64,000 nucleotides of DNA from Timonella sp031979385 (lineage in GTDB: Bacteria; Actinomycetota; Actinomycetes; Actinomycetales; Cellulomonadaceae), in assembly GCA_031979385.1 (NCBI GenBank), contig DALZEF010000006.1, forward strand, positions 62,001 to 126,000, in the 5' to 3' direction. Positions within the stretch are counted from its first letter, which is position 1. Each line of letters opens with the position of its first letter. The notes beneath the pieces are model-generated. The model ran no database searches and was not told where the DNA came from. It saw only the letters and a program-made list of their open reading frames with translations. A program made the position numbers and the translations under genes. Shown here piece by piece: positions 35,342-43,665 of this stretch.

Positions 35342-36760
35342 CTAGTTGCAGCCGCACTCCGAGACTTTTTCCACGAACGCGTCGACAGCGCGCCGCACAC
35401 CCCACTGAGCGCCAGGCTCTGTCTTGTCTGCGATCACAACAAAGTTCAGTTGCCTTTGGTCAAGTGTGACAAGGGTGCCCGCGAGCGCAGTCACCCCCGT
35501 CAAAGATCCGGTCTTGGCGCGTACCAGCCCTCGTCCATTGCGTAACTCGTAGCGATCGTGCAAAGTTCCGTTCAGGTAGCCAACCGGAAGATTGATCACT
35601 CCAGTGTTCAGGTGCGGGTACTCCGGAGAAACCATGAGATTCAAAACGTCGTTGACCAGTTGAGCCGTCACCCGCGATGTGTCTCCAAGGCCCGAGCAGT
35701 CCACCAGGTCCACGCCGGTTGTGTTGAGGCCAAGTTTCTCAAGTCCCTGAACCACAGCAGTCGTGGCTCCCGCGAACGATGCGGGCAAGCCACGGTCAAG
35801 CGCAATCGTATGGCCCACGATCTCCGTGATGGCGTTGTCAGAGGTCTTCAGGAAATACGAGACGATATCGGCGATGGGCGCAGATTTCACCTCCGCGATC
35901 ACCGCCTCGTTGCCCGTGCTCATTGCCACGCCAGGTGAGTTGAACGTCCGATGCGAGACCTTCCCCTCGACGGTGATACCGCGCTCCTTGAGACGTTCCG
36001 CGAATATCTTGGCTGCCTCAACCTCAGGATCACGGTAACGGGCCGCGTATTCGCCCTCACCCTTGCGCGCCACGTCAACCGCGAATGCGGACACAGGTGC
36101 CACCCAGCCCGCTGAAACGCTGTCCTCTTCCCACGGCCCGATGTCGTTGCCAATGAAAATCGAGTCATCCACATAGAGCCGCACCGTCTCGGTTCCATCA
36201 AGCTTCAGCCTGCTCGCCGCCTGATCCGCGAGTTCCGCCAGCCCTGCATAGCCGTTGGTCGTCGTGACGTCCCCCGCCTCTGCGGCAAGCATCATGTCGC
36301 CCTCACCAGCCAAGTAGAGGCTGTCACCGGATCGTAGAACCCGAGTGCGGAGCTGTTTGTCGTGATTGAGCTGGTCCAAGGCGACAACCGCAGTCAGAAG
36401 TTTCTGGACGGAAGCAGGGACAACCCGCTTCGTTGGATTGTGGCTCGCGATGATCTCCCCACTCTGAGAATCGGATACCACCACGGCGACGCTCTTACCG
36501 AGCACATCCTCGTCATCGACCAGTTCATCGACGAGTTCCTGAACGGCGGCGGCTGACGGGATGGATCCGTCGAGCGCATGGTTCGGCACCTCGATCGTGT
36601 CTGAGGACTCAGGAAACACCACCGTGGGGAAGGGTTCGGGCGCAGGTATCTCCGGCGAGTTGGTCAACATGCCGGGCACGCGGTCATTGATGTCCGCCCA
36701 CACGTATCCGCCCGCTCCGATGAGCGCGATCACGAGTGTGCCGCTGACTACTTTCGACAT
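35342..36760 (-). CDS. dacB: D-Ala-D-Ala carboxypeptidase/endopeptidase DacB (PBP4 type)
   Basis: Extracytoplasmic penicillin-binding protein trimming or cleaving peptidoglycan cross-links. The 472 residues start with a signal anchor and then a Pro-rich spacer. The class C PBP domain follows: active-site S-V-Q-K (in VPASVQKLL), S-D-N (KTSDNAITEI) and K-T-G (RAKTGSLTGV), with the large insert typical of this class. ATG 36760 is chosen because the signal anchor begins there; the frame continues 20 codons upstream. The 295 bases to the divergent ppa hold presumably both promoters. Confidence 0.94.
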   Translation of the reverse strand: MSKVVSGTLVIALIGAGGYVWADINDRVPGMLTNSPEIPAPEPFPTVVFPESSDTIEVPNHALDGSIPSAAAVQELVDELVDDEDVLGKSVAVVVSDSQSGEIIASHNPTKRVVPASVQKLLTAVVALDQLNHDKQLRTRVLRSGDSLYLAGEGDMMLAAEAGDVTTTNGYAGLAELADQAASRLKLDGTETVRLYVDDSIFIGNDIGPWEEDSVSAGWVAPVSAFAVDVARKGEGEYAARYRDPEVEAAKIFAERLKERGITVEGKVSHRTFNSPGVAMSTGNEAVIAEVKSAPIADIVSYFLKTSDNAITEIVGHTIALDRGLPASFAGATTAVVQGLEKLGLNTTGVDLVDCSGLGDTSRVTAQLVNDVLNLMVSPEYPHLNTGVINLPVGYLNGTLHDRYELRNGRGLVRAKTGSLTGVTALAGTLVTLDQRQLNFVVIADKTEPGAQWGVRRAVDAFVEKVSECGCN

Positions 36761-37055
36761 CAGTCCCACGGTCGGTTCATTCCTTTGGATAATTGCGGTT
36801 GGGCATACACGGTACCGCACGCATTGCTGGTTGCACTGTCAATCAGCGTCGCCACGGACACCTCTCGCATCGGCAGGTCGGCCATGCGGGTGAGTCCAGC
36901 CTATGGGTGCGGGACACGGATCACAACGATTTACCCCATGTCGCGTAGGATTGTCGTTTACCCTTGAAAAGGTCAGGAAGACCTGCTTACCAGTCTAATA
37001 AAGACACCTCCTAGGCGCGTAACCCGCCCAGGTCATGGTGCATCGGAGGAACATC

Positions 37056-37556
37056 GTGGAATTCGACGTCACTATCGAGATTCCTAAGGGTCAACGCAAC
37101 AAGTACGAAGTTGACCACAAGACGGGCCGAATCCGTCTGGACCGCATGCTCTTTACATCGACTCGTTACCCAGATGACTACGGTTTCATTGAGGGCACTC
37201 TTGGTGAGGACGGCGACCCGCTGGACGCACTGGTACTGCTCGATGAGCCAACGTTTCCTGGGTGTTTGATCAACTGTCGCGCTTTGGGCATGTTCCGCAT
37301 GTCCGATGAGGCCGGCGGCGATGACAAGGTGCTGTGTGTACCAACCGCTGATCAGCGTGCGGCGTGGCGTCAGGACATCGATGACGTGTCCGATTTCCAC
37401 CGCCTTGAGGTTCAGCACTTCTTCGAGGTCTACAAGGACCTAGAACCCGGAAAATCAGTGGAAGGCGCCCACTGGGTGGGTCGCGCGGAAGCTGAAGCAG
37501 AGATTCTCCGTTCGTTCGAGCGTGCGAAGGAAGCCGGCTACTACCACGATCACTAG
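37056..37556 (+). CDS. ppa: Inorganic pyrophosphatase
   Basis: Cytoplasmic family I pyrophosphatase pulling biosynthetic reactions forward. The 166 residues include the signature EIPKGQRNKYEVDHKTGRI, YPDDYGFIEGTLGEDGDPLDALVL with the metal-binding aspartates, and DDVSDFHRLEVQHFF. The GTG at 37056 follows GGAGGA by five bases and matches the family start (VEFDVTIEIP); the upstream ATG at 37035 is not needed. It is divergent from dacB and followed by a terminator. Confidence 0.96.
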   Translation: MEFDVTIEIPKGQRNKYEVDHKTGRIRLDRMLFTSTRYPDDYGFIEGTLGEDGDPLDALVLLDEPTFPGCLINCRALGMFRMSDEAGGDDKVLCVPTADQRAAWRQDIDDVSDFHRLEVQHFFEVYKDLEPGKSVEGAHWVGRAEAEAEILRSFERAKEAGYYHDH

Positions 37557-37698
37557 GGGAGATTGCGAATGGTGGGGCCCGCAACGCGGCAAGGCGCCTG
37601 CCAACAGGTAATCGAACGTAGGTGATCGTCCACATGCACGACCACCAAGGGATCGTGCCTCTTCCACTCTTCTGAGCAGTTCGGTGGATGACCAACAC

Positions 37699-37733
37699 AG
37701 TGGGTCTTGGCGTTCAGCCAAGACCCACTTTTG
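37699..37733 (+). terminator. Terminator between ppa and the NlpC/P60 gene
   Basis: A perfect 13-bp stem (37699-37711 with 37717-37729, loop GTTCA) is followed by a T-tract on the plus strand. It lies 143 bases after ppa; it may also serve the convergent NlpC/P60 gene although the minus-strand T-tract is poor. Confidence 0.85.
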
Positions 37734-37759
37734 TGTCTTCTAGTCGATGCTGGACTAAG

Positions 37760-39289
37760 TTACGGGCGCCCTGCGTATGGCATGAGCCGAGAGTCATACC
37801 GTACCGAGGTGATCCGCAGAGGCACGCCAGGCTGTGACGCCTCGATCATCTGACCGTCGCCGATGTACATCGCGACGTGCGTGATCGAATCGGCATCGTT
37901 TGTGGCCGCACCGGACCCCCAGAACAACAGGTCGCCTGGACGCATGTCCGAGATCTTGATCTTGAGTACTTGCTTGTACTGCGAGCGGGACGTACGGGTG
38001 ATGTTCACTCCGGCAGCCGCCCAGGCAACCGATGTCAATCCTGAGCAGTCGAACGCGTTAGGCCCGGTCCCACCGAACTGGTAGGGCTTCCCAAGATGCT
38101 TGCGAGCCTCGGCTATCGCGGTTCTCCCCTTTGCCGCGCTTCCAGACGAACGGCCCTTACCCAGTCCATAGGGGTCGGAACTAGGTCGTGTTGGGGTTGA
38201 TGTGGGGCTCGGCGAAGGAGTGCTCGTGCGGGTCGGCGATGGAGAGGGACTCGATGTCGGTTCGGGTTCCTGTGTTGGCTCTGGCTCACTTGTGCGAGTC
38301 GGAGTCGGCGATGGGCTGTTCGTGCGCGTGGGCTCGGGTTCCGGCTCTGTTGTCTGCGTCGGTTCCGGTTCGGTTGTTTGCGTCGGTTCCGCAGTGCGCG
38401 TGGGCTCGCTCGTGCCCGGTTCTGGTTCCGGGCTCTGGCTTGGCTGCGGACGCGGTGCCTCATCTACCTCAACGTTGTTGTCTTGGTTTTGCTCTTCTTG
38501 ACGCGCGATGCGGTCACGTGCAGCCTGTTCTTCCGCTTCTTGGCGTTGGCGTGCCAGTTCATCTTGGCGGCGTTGTTCCTCTTCGATCGAGGCTTGGCGT
38601 GCGGCAGCGGCCTGCGCGATGAGTTCACCTCGACGCGTTTCAGCCTCTCGGGTTTTCTGTTCGGCCTGGGCTTCAAGCAGTTGGGCTTCAGCGAGCGCAT
38701 CCGTTGCGGCATCGCGCTTCTCGCGTGCCTCTTGGGTTGCCTCGAGGGCTTTGCGCTGCAGGATCTCGGCAACGAGCTTGTCTACCTCGAATTGTTGGAG
38801 ACGTTCATCGGTCTTCGCATTGACCTTGTTGAGCGCCTCAGCTTCGATGACCAGGGTTTCGAGGCCGTCCGCGAGTAGGAATGCTCCCAACGCGTCCAGC
38901 GAGTTCGAGCCACGCGAGGATTCACGGGCAATGCGTGCGATGAACCTGCGTGACTCCTGGGCACGCTCACCTGCAACCTGAGCTTTCTCTGCGGCGGCAT
39001 CCGCAAAGTCAGACGCCTTCTGGTACTCCTCAACGGCCGTCACATATTCTTCGCCAGCCTGTAACACCGCCTCGTAGGCGGCCTGCTGCTCGGTTTCGAG
39101 TTGAGCGATCGCAGCGTCGAGCTCTGCAAGAGTCGTGGCATCGCGCGCCGCGTCCGAGGGGTCGTCGGGTTCCGCAACTGCGGGCACGGCAAGCGGTATC
39201 GACACCAGCAGGAGTGATGCGATCACGGTGGAAAGGAATCGCAGGGCTCTCGGCTTACGTGCCTGAGGTGCGGGAACTGTCGCTGACAT
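37760..39289 (-). CDS. NlpC/P60 peptidoglycan endopeptidase with coiled coil
   Basis: Exported cell-wall hydrolase of 509 residues, RipA-like in layout. A signal peptide (cleavage near A-V-A, residue 39) precedes a long alpha-helical coiled coil rich in Ala, Glu, Gln and Arg (about 50-265). A Pro/Thr/Ser/Glu-rich linker with PTQTTEPEP and TPSPSPT-type repeats spans about 270-375. The C-terminal NlpC/P60 domain has the catalytic cysteine in FDCSGLTSVAW and histidine in SITHVAMYIGDG. It probably acts at cell division, cutting D-Glu-diaminoacid bonds. Its upstream region of over 400 bases holds a structured leader candidate. Confidence 0.93.
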   Translation of the reverse strand: MSATVPAPQARKPRALRFLSTVIASLLLVSIPLAVPAVAEPDDPSDAARDATTLAELDAAIAQLETEQQAAYEAVLQAGEEYVTAVEEYQKASDFADAAAEKAQVAGERAQESRRFIARIARESSRGSNSLDALGAFLLADGLETLVIEAEALNKVNAKTDERLQQFEVDKLVAEILQRKALEATQEAREKRDAATDALAEAQLLEAQAEQKTREAETRRGELIAQAAAARQASIEEEQRRQDELARQRQEAEEQAARDRIARQEEQNQDNNVEVDEAPRPQPSQSPEPEPGTSEPTRTAEPTQTTEPEPTQTTEPEPEPTRTNSPSPTPTRTSEPEPTQEPEPTSSPSPSPTRTSTPSPSPTSTPTRPSSDPYGLGKGRSSGSAAKGRTAIAEARKHLGKPYQFGGTGPNAFDCSGLTSVAWAAAGVNITRTSRSQYKQVLKIKISDMRPGDLLFWGSGAATNDADSITHVAMYIGDGQMIEASQPGVPLRITSVRYDSRLMPYAGRP

Positions 39290-39444
39290 GGGTGAGCCTG
39301 GCGTGAACTTTCTTTGGATGGGTAGATCTCCTCATTCGAGACTACTAAGGGTGAAGCGTTTGTGGTGGGCGAAACGCAATAGTTCACACTTTTCTGACAA
39401 GTTTTCGCGCCTTTGGATTGGCGACAATACGAATCGTTACCCAC

Positions 39445-39538
39445 ACCTCCTAACCACACGGGAGGGCCGAAAAGAGCCCGGAGGTCTGTACAAAATACAC
39501 ACCACCGGACCAAAAACCGCCCACCGAGTTGGGTGGGG
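39445..39538 (-). other. Structured leader candidate before the NlpC/P60 gene
   Basis: In the 660-base gap between the NlpC/P60 start and metY, the minus strand carries two inverted-repeat elements. The first is a stem CCCACC/GGTGGG followed by CGG and five T (39511-39538), an intrinsic-terminator form pointing towards the hydrolase gene. The second, 25 bases on, is ACCTCC/GGAGGT (39445-39485) enclosing GGGC/GCCC. No gene lies upstream on this strand, so the terminator-like stem could be an attenuator in a leader RNA. I could not match it to a known riboswitch, including the c-di-AMP class that often controls such hydrolases. Confidence 0.4.
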
Positions 39539-39703
39539 TAAAGGTGGGCAGGGCGGAGTGAAGGCAGGATGGAGAGGTGCAAGGCGAGAGTTAGTTCGAG
39601 ATGGATAGACCACAGCCTCCAAAATCCCAAAATGTGGATGGTTCTGTTTTGAATCGTGTCCAGAAGATGAGAATTCCCGCCAAAACACTTTTCTATCGCC
39701 GCC

Positions 39704-39721
39704 TAGACATGACATGGTCTA
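39704..39721 (+). promoter_or_regulatory. Inverted repeat TAGAC-N8-GTCTA upstream of metY
   Basis: An inverted repeat of five-base arms lies 229 bases before the metY start, directly followed by a second overlapping repeat CATGGT-CTAA-ACCATG (39713-39728). The arms equal those I recall for the McbR methionine/cysteine repressor of Corynebacterium, whose consensus has six rather than eight bases between them. A repressor site for the metYX operon is plausible but unproven. Confidence 0.45.
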
Positions 39722-39733
39722 AACCATGACCAA

Positions 39734-39812
39734 GCGAATGTGTTGCTGACCACCCACTCAACGGCTCCCCNNNNNNNNNNGCAGCCAAGTGGTCACCCGC
39801 CCATGCATTCGC
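39734..39812. other. Assembly gap inside paired inverted repeats
   Basis: Ten N at 39771-39780 mark an unresolved gap. The flanks pair: GCGAATG (39734-39740) with CATTCGC (39806-39812), and inside that TGACCAC (39747-39753) with GTGGTCA (39789-39795). The gap therefore lies in the loop region of a nested hairpin, which may explain why the assembly broke here. The missing length is unknown. An RNA leader for metY is possible. Confidence 0.6.
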
Positions 39813-39949
39813 ATCCCGCCTGGCCGAAGCCCAGCCTTGCACTGACGCTGGCCCGGATCACACGCGAATTCACGGCGAGCATGACAATCATGCGCACCAC
39901 GCAGCCAGGGTGGCACCAACCACAACCCACCACTGACTCGGAGAACACC

Positions 39950-41281
39950 ATGACTTCAGCCAACTGGTCCTTTGAAACCCGCCAGGTACACGCCGGACAG
40001 GAAGCAGACCCAACCACCGGTGCCCGCGCACTACCGATCTACCAGACCACCTCGTTCGTCTTCCCTGATGCACAGGTCGCGGCCGACCGCTTCGCGCTCA
40101 AGGATCTCGGACCGATCTACACCCGCATCGGCAACCCCACCCAGGGCGTTGTGGAAGAACGCGTTGCCTCGCTTGAAGGCGGAGTCGGCGCGCTCCTGCT
40201 TGCGTCCGGTCAAGCGGCAGAGACCTTCGCAATCCTCAACATCGCTGAGGCAGGCGACCACATCGTTGCCAGCCCTTCGCTGTATGGCGGAACCTACAAC
40301 CTGTTCAAGCACACGCTCAAGAAGTTCGGAATTGAGACCACCTTCGTTGAGGACCCACACGACCTCGAACAGTGGCGTGCTGCCGTCAAGGACAATACCA
40401 AACTGTTCTTTGCGGAGACGATTCCCAACCCGAAGGCTGACATCCTCGACATCGAGGGTGTCGCTGGCGTGGCGCACGAGATCGGTCTGCCACTCATTGT
40501 GGACAACACGGTTGCGACCCCGTACCTGATCCGTCCATTCGAGTGGGGCGCGGACATCATCGTGCACTCGGCGACCAAGTATCTGGGCGGACACGGCACA
40601 GCAATCGGCGGCGTGATCGTTGACTCGGGTAACTTCGACTTCGCTCAGTACCCCGAGCGTTTCCCCAACTACAACACCCCTGACCCGTCCTACAACGGCC
40701 TCGTCTATGCGCGCGACCTCGGGGTGAACGGAATCCTTGGCGCGAACCTCGCGTTCATCCTCAAGGCTCGCGTGCAGTTGTTGCGCGACCTCGGTTCGGC
40801 TATCTCGCCATTCAACGCATTCCTGATTGCGCAGGGTCTCGAAACCCTGTCACTGCGCATCGAACGCCACGTTGAGAACGCACAGAAGATCGCCCAGTGG
40901 CTTGAGGCTCGCGACGATGTCACCCAGATTCATTACGCTGGGCTCGAGAGTTCACCCTGGTATGCGAACGCGCAGAAGTATTCGCCGCGCGGCGCTGGGG
41001 CGATCGTAGCGTTTGACGTGGAGGGTGGTTCTGAGGCCGGACAGGCCTTTGTCTCAGCTCTCAAACTGCACTCCAACGTGGCGAATATCGGTGACGTGAA
41101 GTCGCTCGTGATCCACCCAGCGTCCACCACCCACTCCCAGTTGACCGAAGAGGCCCTCCTGGCGGCTGGGGTCACCCCCGGGCTGGTTCGCCTGTCCGTG
41201 GGTATCGAGAACGTCGATGACATCATCGCCGATCTCGAACTGGGCTTTGCTGCTGCCGCGGCAGTGGCAGGCGAGAGCTAA
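39950..41281 (+). CDS. metY: O-acetylhomoserine aminocarboxypropyltransferase MetY
   Basis: PLP enzyme that makes homocysteine from O-acetylhomoserine and sulfide. The 443 residues show the Cys/Met-metabolism signatures: ETRQVHAGQ, YTRIGNPTQGVVE, SLYGGTYNLF, the PLP lysine in HSATKYLGGHGTAIGG and HPASTTHSQL. The open frame continues upstream through the N gap, but ATG 39950 has GGAG six bases before it and gives the standard N-terminus. metX follows by 88 bases and supplies its substrate. Confidence 0.96.
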   Translation: MTSANWSFETRQVHAGQEADPTTGARALPIYQTTSFVFPDAQVAADRFALKDLGPIYTRIGNPTQGVVEERVASLEGGVGALLLASGQAAETFAILNIAEAGDHIVASPSLYGGTYNLFKHTLKKFGIETTFVEDPHDLEQWRAAVKDNTKLFFAETIPNPKADILDIEGVAGVAHEIGLPLIVDNTVATPYLIRPFEWGADIIVHSATKYLGGHGTAIGGVIVDSGNFDFAQYPERFPNYNTPDPSYNGLVYARDLGVNGILGANLAFILKARVQLLRDLGSAISPFNAFLIAQGLETLSLRIERHVENAQKIAQWLEARDDVTQIHYAGLESSPWYANAQKYSPRGAGAIVAFDVEGGSEAGQAFVSALKLHSNVANIGDVKSLVIHPASTTHSQLTEEALLAAGVTPGLVRLSVGIENVDDIIADLELGFAAAAAVAGES

Positions 41282-41307
41282 ATCTCGCACGCAAGGTTGA
41301 TGTAAAG

Positions 41308-41348
41308 ATGCGCGCGTGGTGTCCGATTGGTAGACACCACGCGCGCAT
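41308..41348 (+). other. Strong hairpin between metY and metX
   Basis: A perfect 16-bp GC-rich stem (41308-41323 with 41333-41348, nine-base loop) fills half of the 88-base gap. There is no T-tract after it. It could reduce read-through into metX, protect the metY 3' end, or be a processing site. Confidence 0.65.
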
Positions 41349-41369
41349 CAGCCCATAGAAGGCAATATC

Positions 41370-42605
41370 GTGATCAGTATGAGTTCGAGCCCGCAGTTCC
41401 AAGCACGCGAATGGGTCCGGGATTCCACCCCGGTTCGCCCAGTGAGTCTGCGTGCTCGGATGCTTCCTGTCTCTGGTGCCTGGCGCACCGGTTCACCCGC
41501 TGGGCTTCGCTCGTTCATGCATATCGGTGATCTGGAACTCGAGGCCGGCGGCGTGCTACCCAACGTATCAATCGCGTATGAGACGTGGGGCACGCTCAAT
41601 GAGGCGGGCGACAATGCCATCTTGGTTCTGCACGCGCTCACGGGCGACTCGCATGTCACCCGCACCACCACTCACGCAACCGAAGATGAGCCCGTAGGTT
41701 GGTGGGAGGACATGGTTGGTCCCGGCGCACCCATCGACACGAACAAATTCTTTGTAGTCGCCCCCAACGTACTGGGAGGCTGTCAGGGCACCACCGGTCC
41801 AGCCACCGACGCGCCCGACGGCAAACCGTGGGGCAGTCAATTCCCGGTTATCACGATTCGAGACCAGGTGTCCGCCGAAATCGAGTTCACCAAGGCGCTT
41901 GGCCTCACCTCGTGGAACTTGATCATCGGTGCGTCCATGGGCGGTCTACGGGTACTCGAGTGGGGCATCATGGGGCCTGAACGCGGCGTTCGCGTTGGTG
42001 CGCTCGGCGTTATCGCCGCCTCATCCCAGGCCACTGGGGACCAGATCGCTTGGGCACACCCACAGATCGCGGTGATCGAGGCTGACCCGTACTTCAACGG
42101 CGGCGACTACTACGACGCCCCAGATGGCGAAGGACCAACCACCGGTCTCGGTATTGCCCGGCAGATCGCACACACGACCTATCGCAGTGCACGCGAGCTG
42201 GACGAACGGTTTGGTCGCATCCCGCAAAACGCGGAGGACCCCATGTATGGCGGACGGTTTGCCGTCCAGTCCTACCTTGACCACCACGCGGACAAGTTGG
42301 CCAAGCGGTTCGACGCCAACAGTTACCTGGTGCTCACGCAGGCGATGCTCACACACGATCTGGGGCGTGATCGAGGCGGCATACGTGATGCACTCAAACT
42401 AATCAAGTGCCCCACGCTCATCGTCGCGGTGGATTCCGACCGGTTGTTCCTACCGCACGAGTCACACAAAATGTCTGCTCTCATTCCCGGCGCAGAACCC
42501 ACCAAGATCCTGCATTCGGATTTTGGGCATGACGGATTCTTAATCGAATTCGATCAGCTTGCCCCGATGGTTGGTAAGTTCGTGCGCAAGCATGTTGGGG
42601 TCTAG
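41370..42605 (+). CDS. metX: Homoserine O-acetyltransferase MetX
   Basis: Acetylates homoserine for methionine synthesis. The 411-residue alpha/beta-hydrolase has the oxyanion region VLHALTGDSH, the nucleophile serine in GASMGGLRVLEW, the acid in VDSDRLF and the histidine in GHDGFLIE near the C-terminus. The frame starts with GTG at 41370, seven bases after GAAGG; an ATG three codons later is an alternative. The first 30 residues are a variable Arg-rich lead. It partners metY directly upstream. Confidence 0.95.
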   Translation: MISMSSSPQFQAREWVRDSTPVRPVSLRARMLPVSGAWRTGSPAGLRSFMHIGDLELEAGGVLPNVSIAYETWGTLNEAGDNAILVLHALTGDSHVTRTTTHATEDEPVGWWEDMVGPGAPIDTNKFFVVAPNVLGGCQGTTGPATDAPDGKPWGSQFPVITIRDQVSAEIEFTKALGLTSWNLIIGASMGGLRVLEWGIMGPERGVRVGALGVIAASSQATGDQIAWAHPQIAVIEADPYFNGGDYYDAPDGEGPTTGLGIARQIAHTTYRSARELDERFGRIPQNAEDPMYGGRFAVQSYLDHHADKLAKRFDANSYLVLTQAMLTHDLGRDRGGIRDALKLIKCPTLIVAVDSDRLFLPHESHKMSALIPGAEPTKILHSDFGHDGFLIEFDQLAPMVGKFVRKHVGV

Positions 42606-42699
42606 TCTTCACGTAACCTCCTCACAAGTTGGCCTGTAGAAGAGCCATCTGGGACGTTTTGACGATTCAGATACCTTCCAGCAGTCGTACAGTGGAGGC

Positions 42700-43665
42700 A
42701 TGCGAGCAGGAGTAGTTAGTTCATTCGACCCAGAAAATCCGCTGAACGGTCTGGACATCATTGATGTGCCTGAACCGGAAAGACGCGAGCACTGGACCAC
42801 GGTTGACGTCAAAGCGGCGAGCATCAACCATCATGATGTGTGGTCTCTGCGTGGTGTGGGCTTGCGCGAACAGCAGCTTCCCATGGTGCTTGGGACCGAC
42901 GCGGCGGGAACAACTCCAGATGGACGGCGCGTGCTCGTACATGCTGCAATCGGCGTAGACGGGCATGGAGTGGGGCCGAAGGAGCGTCGGTCGATTCTGT
43001 CAGAGAAGTTCCCGGGCACGCTTGCAGAGCAGGTGTCGGTACCGACCGCCAACCTGATCGATATCCCAGACGATATGCCGTTCGAGATCGCGGCTTGCCT
43101 GCCAACCGCCTGGCTCACGGCCTACGCCCTACTGTTCAGAGGTGCCGAACTCACTCCAGGGCAGTCAGTGCTGATCCAGGGGGCGGGTGGTGGTGTTGCA
43201 AGTGCAGCCATCATCCTCGCCCGTGCTGCTGGTGTCACCGTATATGCGACTTCCCGTAGCGCAGCCAAACTTCACCGGGCCGGTGAACTGGGTGCGATCC
43301 CCGTGGAACACGGCGAACGCCTCCCTCAGCGGGTTGACGCGGTGGTTGAGACCGTGGGCAAGGCGACGTGGAGTCACTCAGTAGCTTCCGTCAAACCGGG
43401 TGGCATCATCGCGATCGCCGGTGCCACCACGGGAGACGCCACGGCAGCGGAGCTCACGCGCATCTTCTTCCAGGAAATTCGTGTTCAAGGGGTTACGCTA
43501 GGCACACGCGACGAACTCACAGCCCTGGTGAACTTCGTGTCGCACAACAAGATCAGTGTGCCGATCGACTCGATCTACACCCTGACTCAACTGCCGCAGG
43601 CACTCGGAAAGATGATCGATGGAAACCTCTTCGGAAAAGTTGTGATCGTCATGGAGACTCAATGA
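42700..43665 (+). CDS. Zinc-free MDR oxidoreductase (quinone reductase-like)
   Basis: A 321-residue medium-chain dehydrogenase/reductase. The N-terminal GroES-like domain (VKAASINHHDVWSLRG, LGTDAAG) is followed by the NADP-binding Rossmann fold (LIQGAGGGVASAAIILARAAGVTVYATSRS). The cysteine-rich structural zinc loop is absent, which fits the zeta-crystallin/quinone-reductase branch. The substrate is unknown. It overlaps the downstream hydrolase by four bases (ATGA), suggesting they work in the same process. GGAGG lies almost touching its ATG, so an initiation a few codons later cannot be excluded. Confidence 0.88.
   Translation: MRAGVVSSFDPENPLNGLDIIDVPEPERREHWTTVDVKAASINHHDVWSLRGVGLREQQLPMVLGTDAAGTTPDGRRVLVHAAIGVDGHGVGPKERRSILSEKFPGTLAEQVSVPTANLIDIPDDMPFEIAACLPTAWLTAYALLFRGAELTPGQSVLIQGAGGGVASAAIILARAAGVTVYATSRSAAKLHRAGELGAIPVEHGERLPQRVDAVVETVGKATWSHSVASVKPGGIIAIAGATTGDATAAELTRIFFQEIRVQGVTLGTRDELTALVNFVSHNKISVPIDSIYTLTQLPQALGKMIDGNLFGKVVIVMETQ

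Noticed and set aside
39722..39949. SAM riboswitch before metY
   Set aside because: The expected conserved core could not be found, and the N gap prevents a fair test; recorded only as paired arms.
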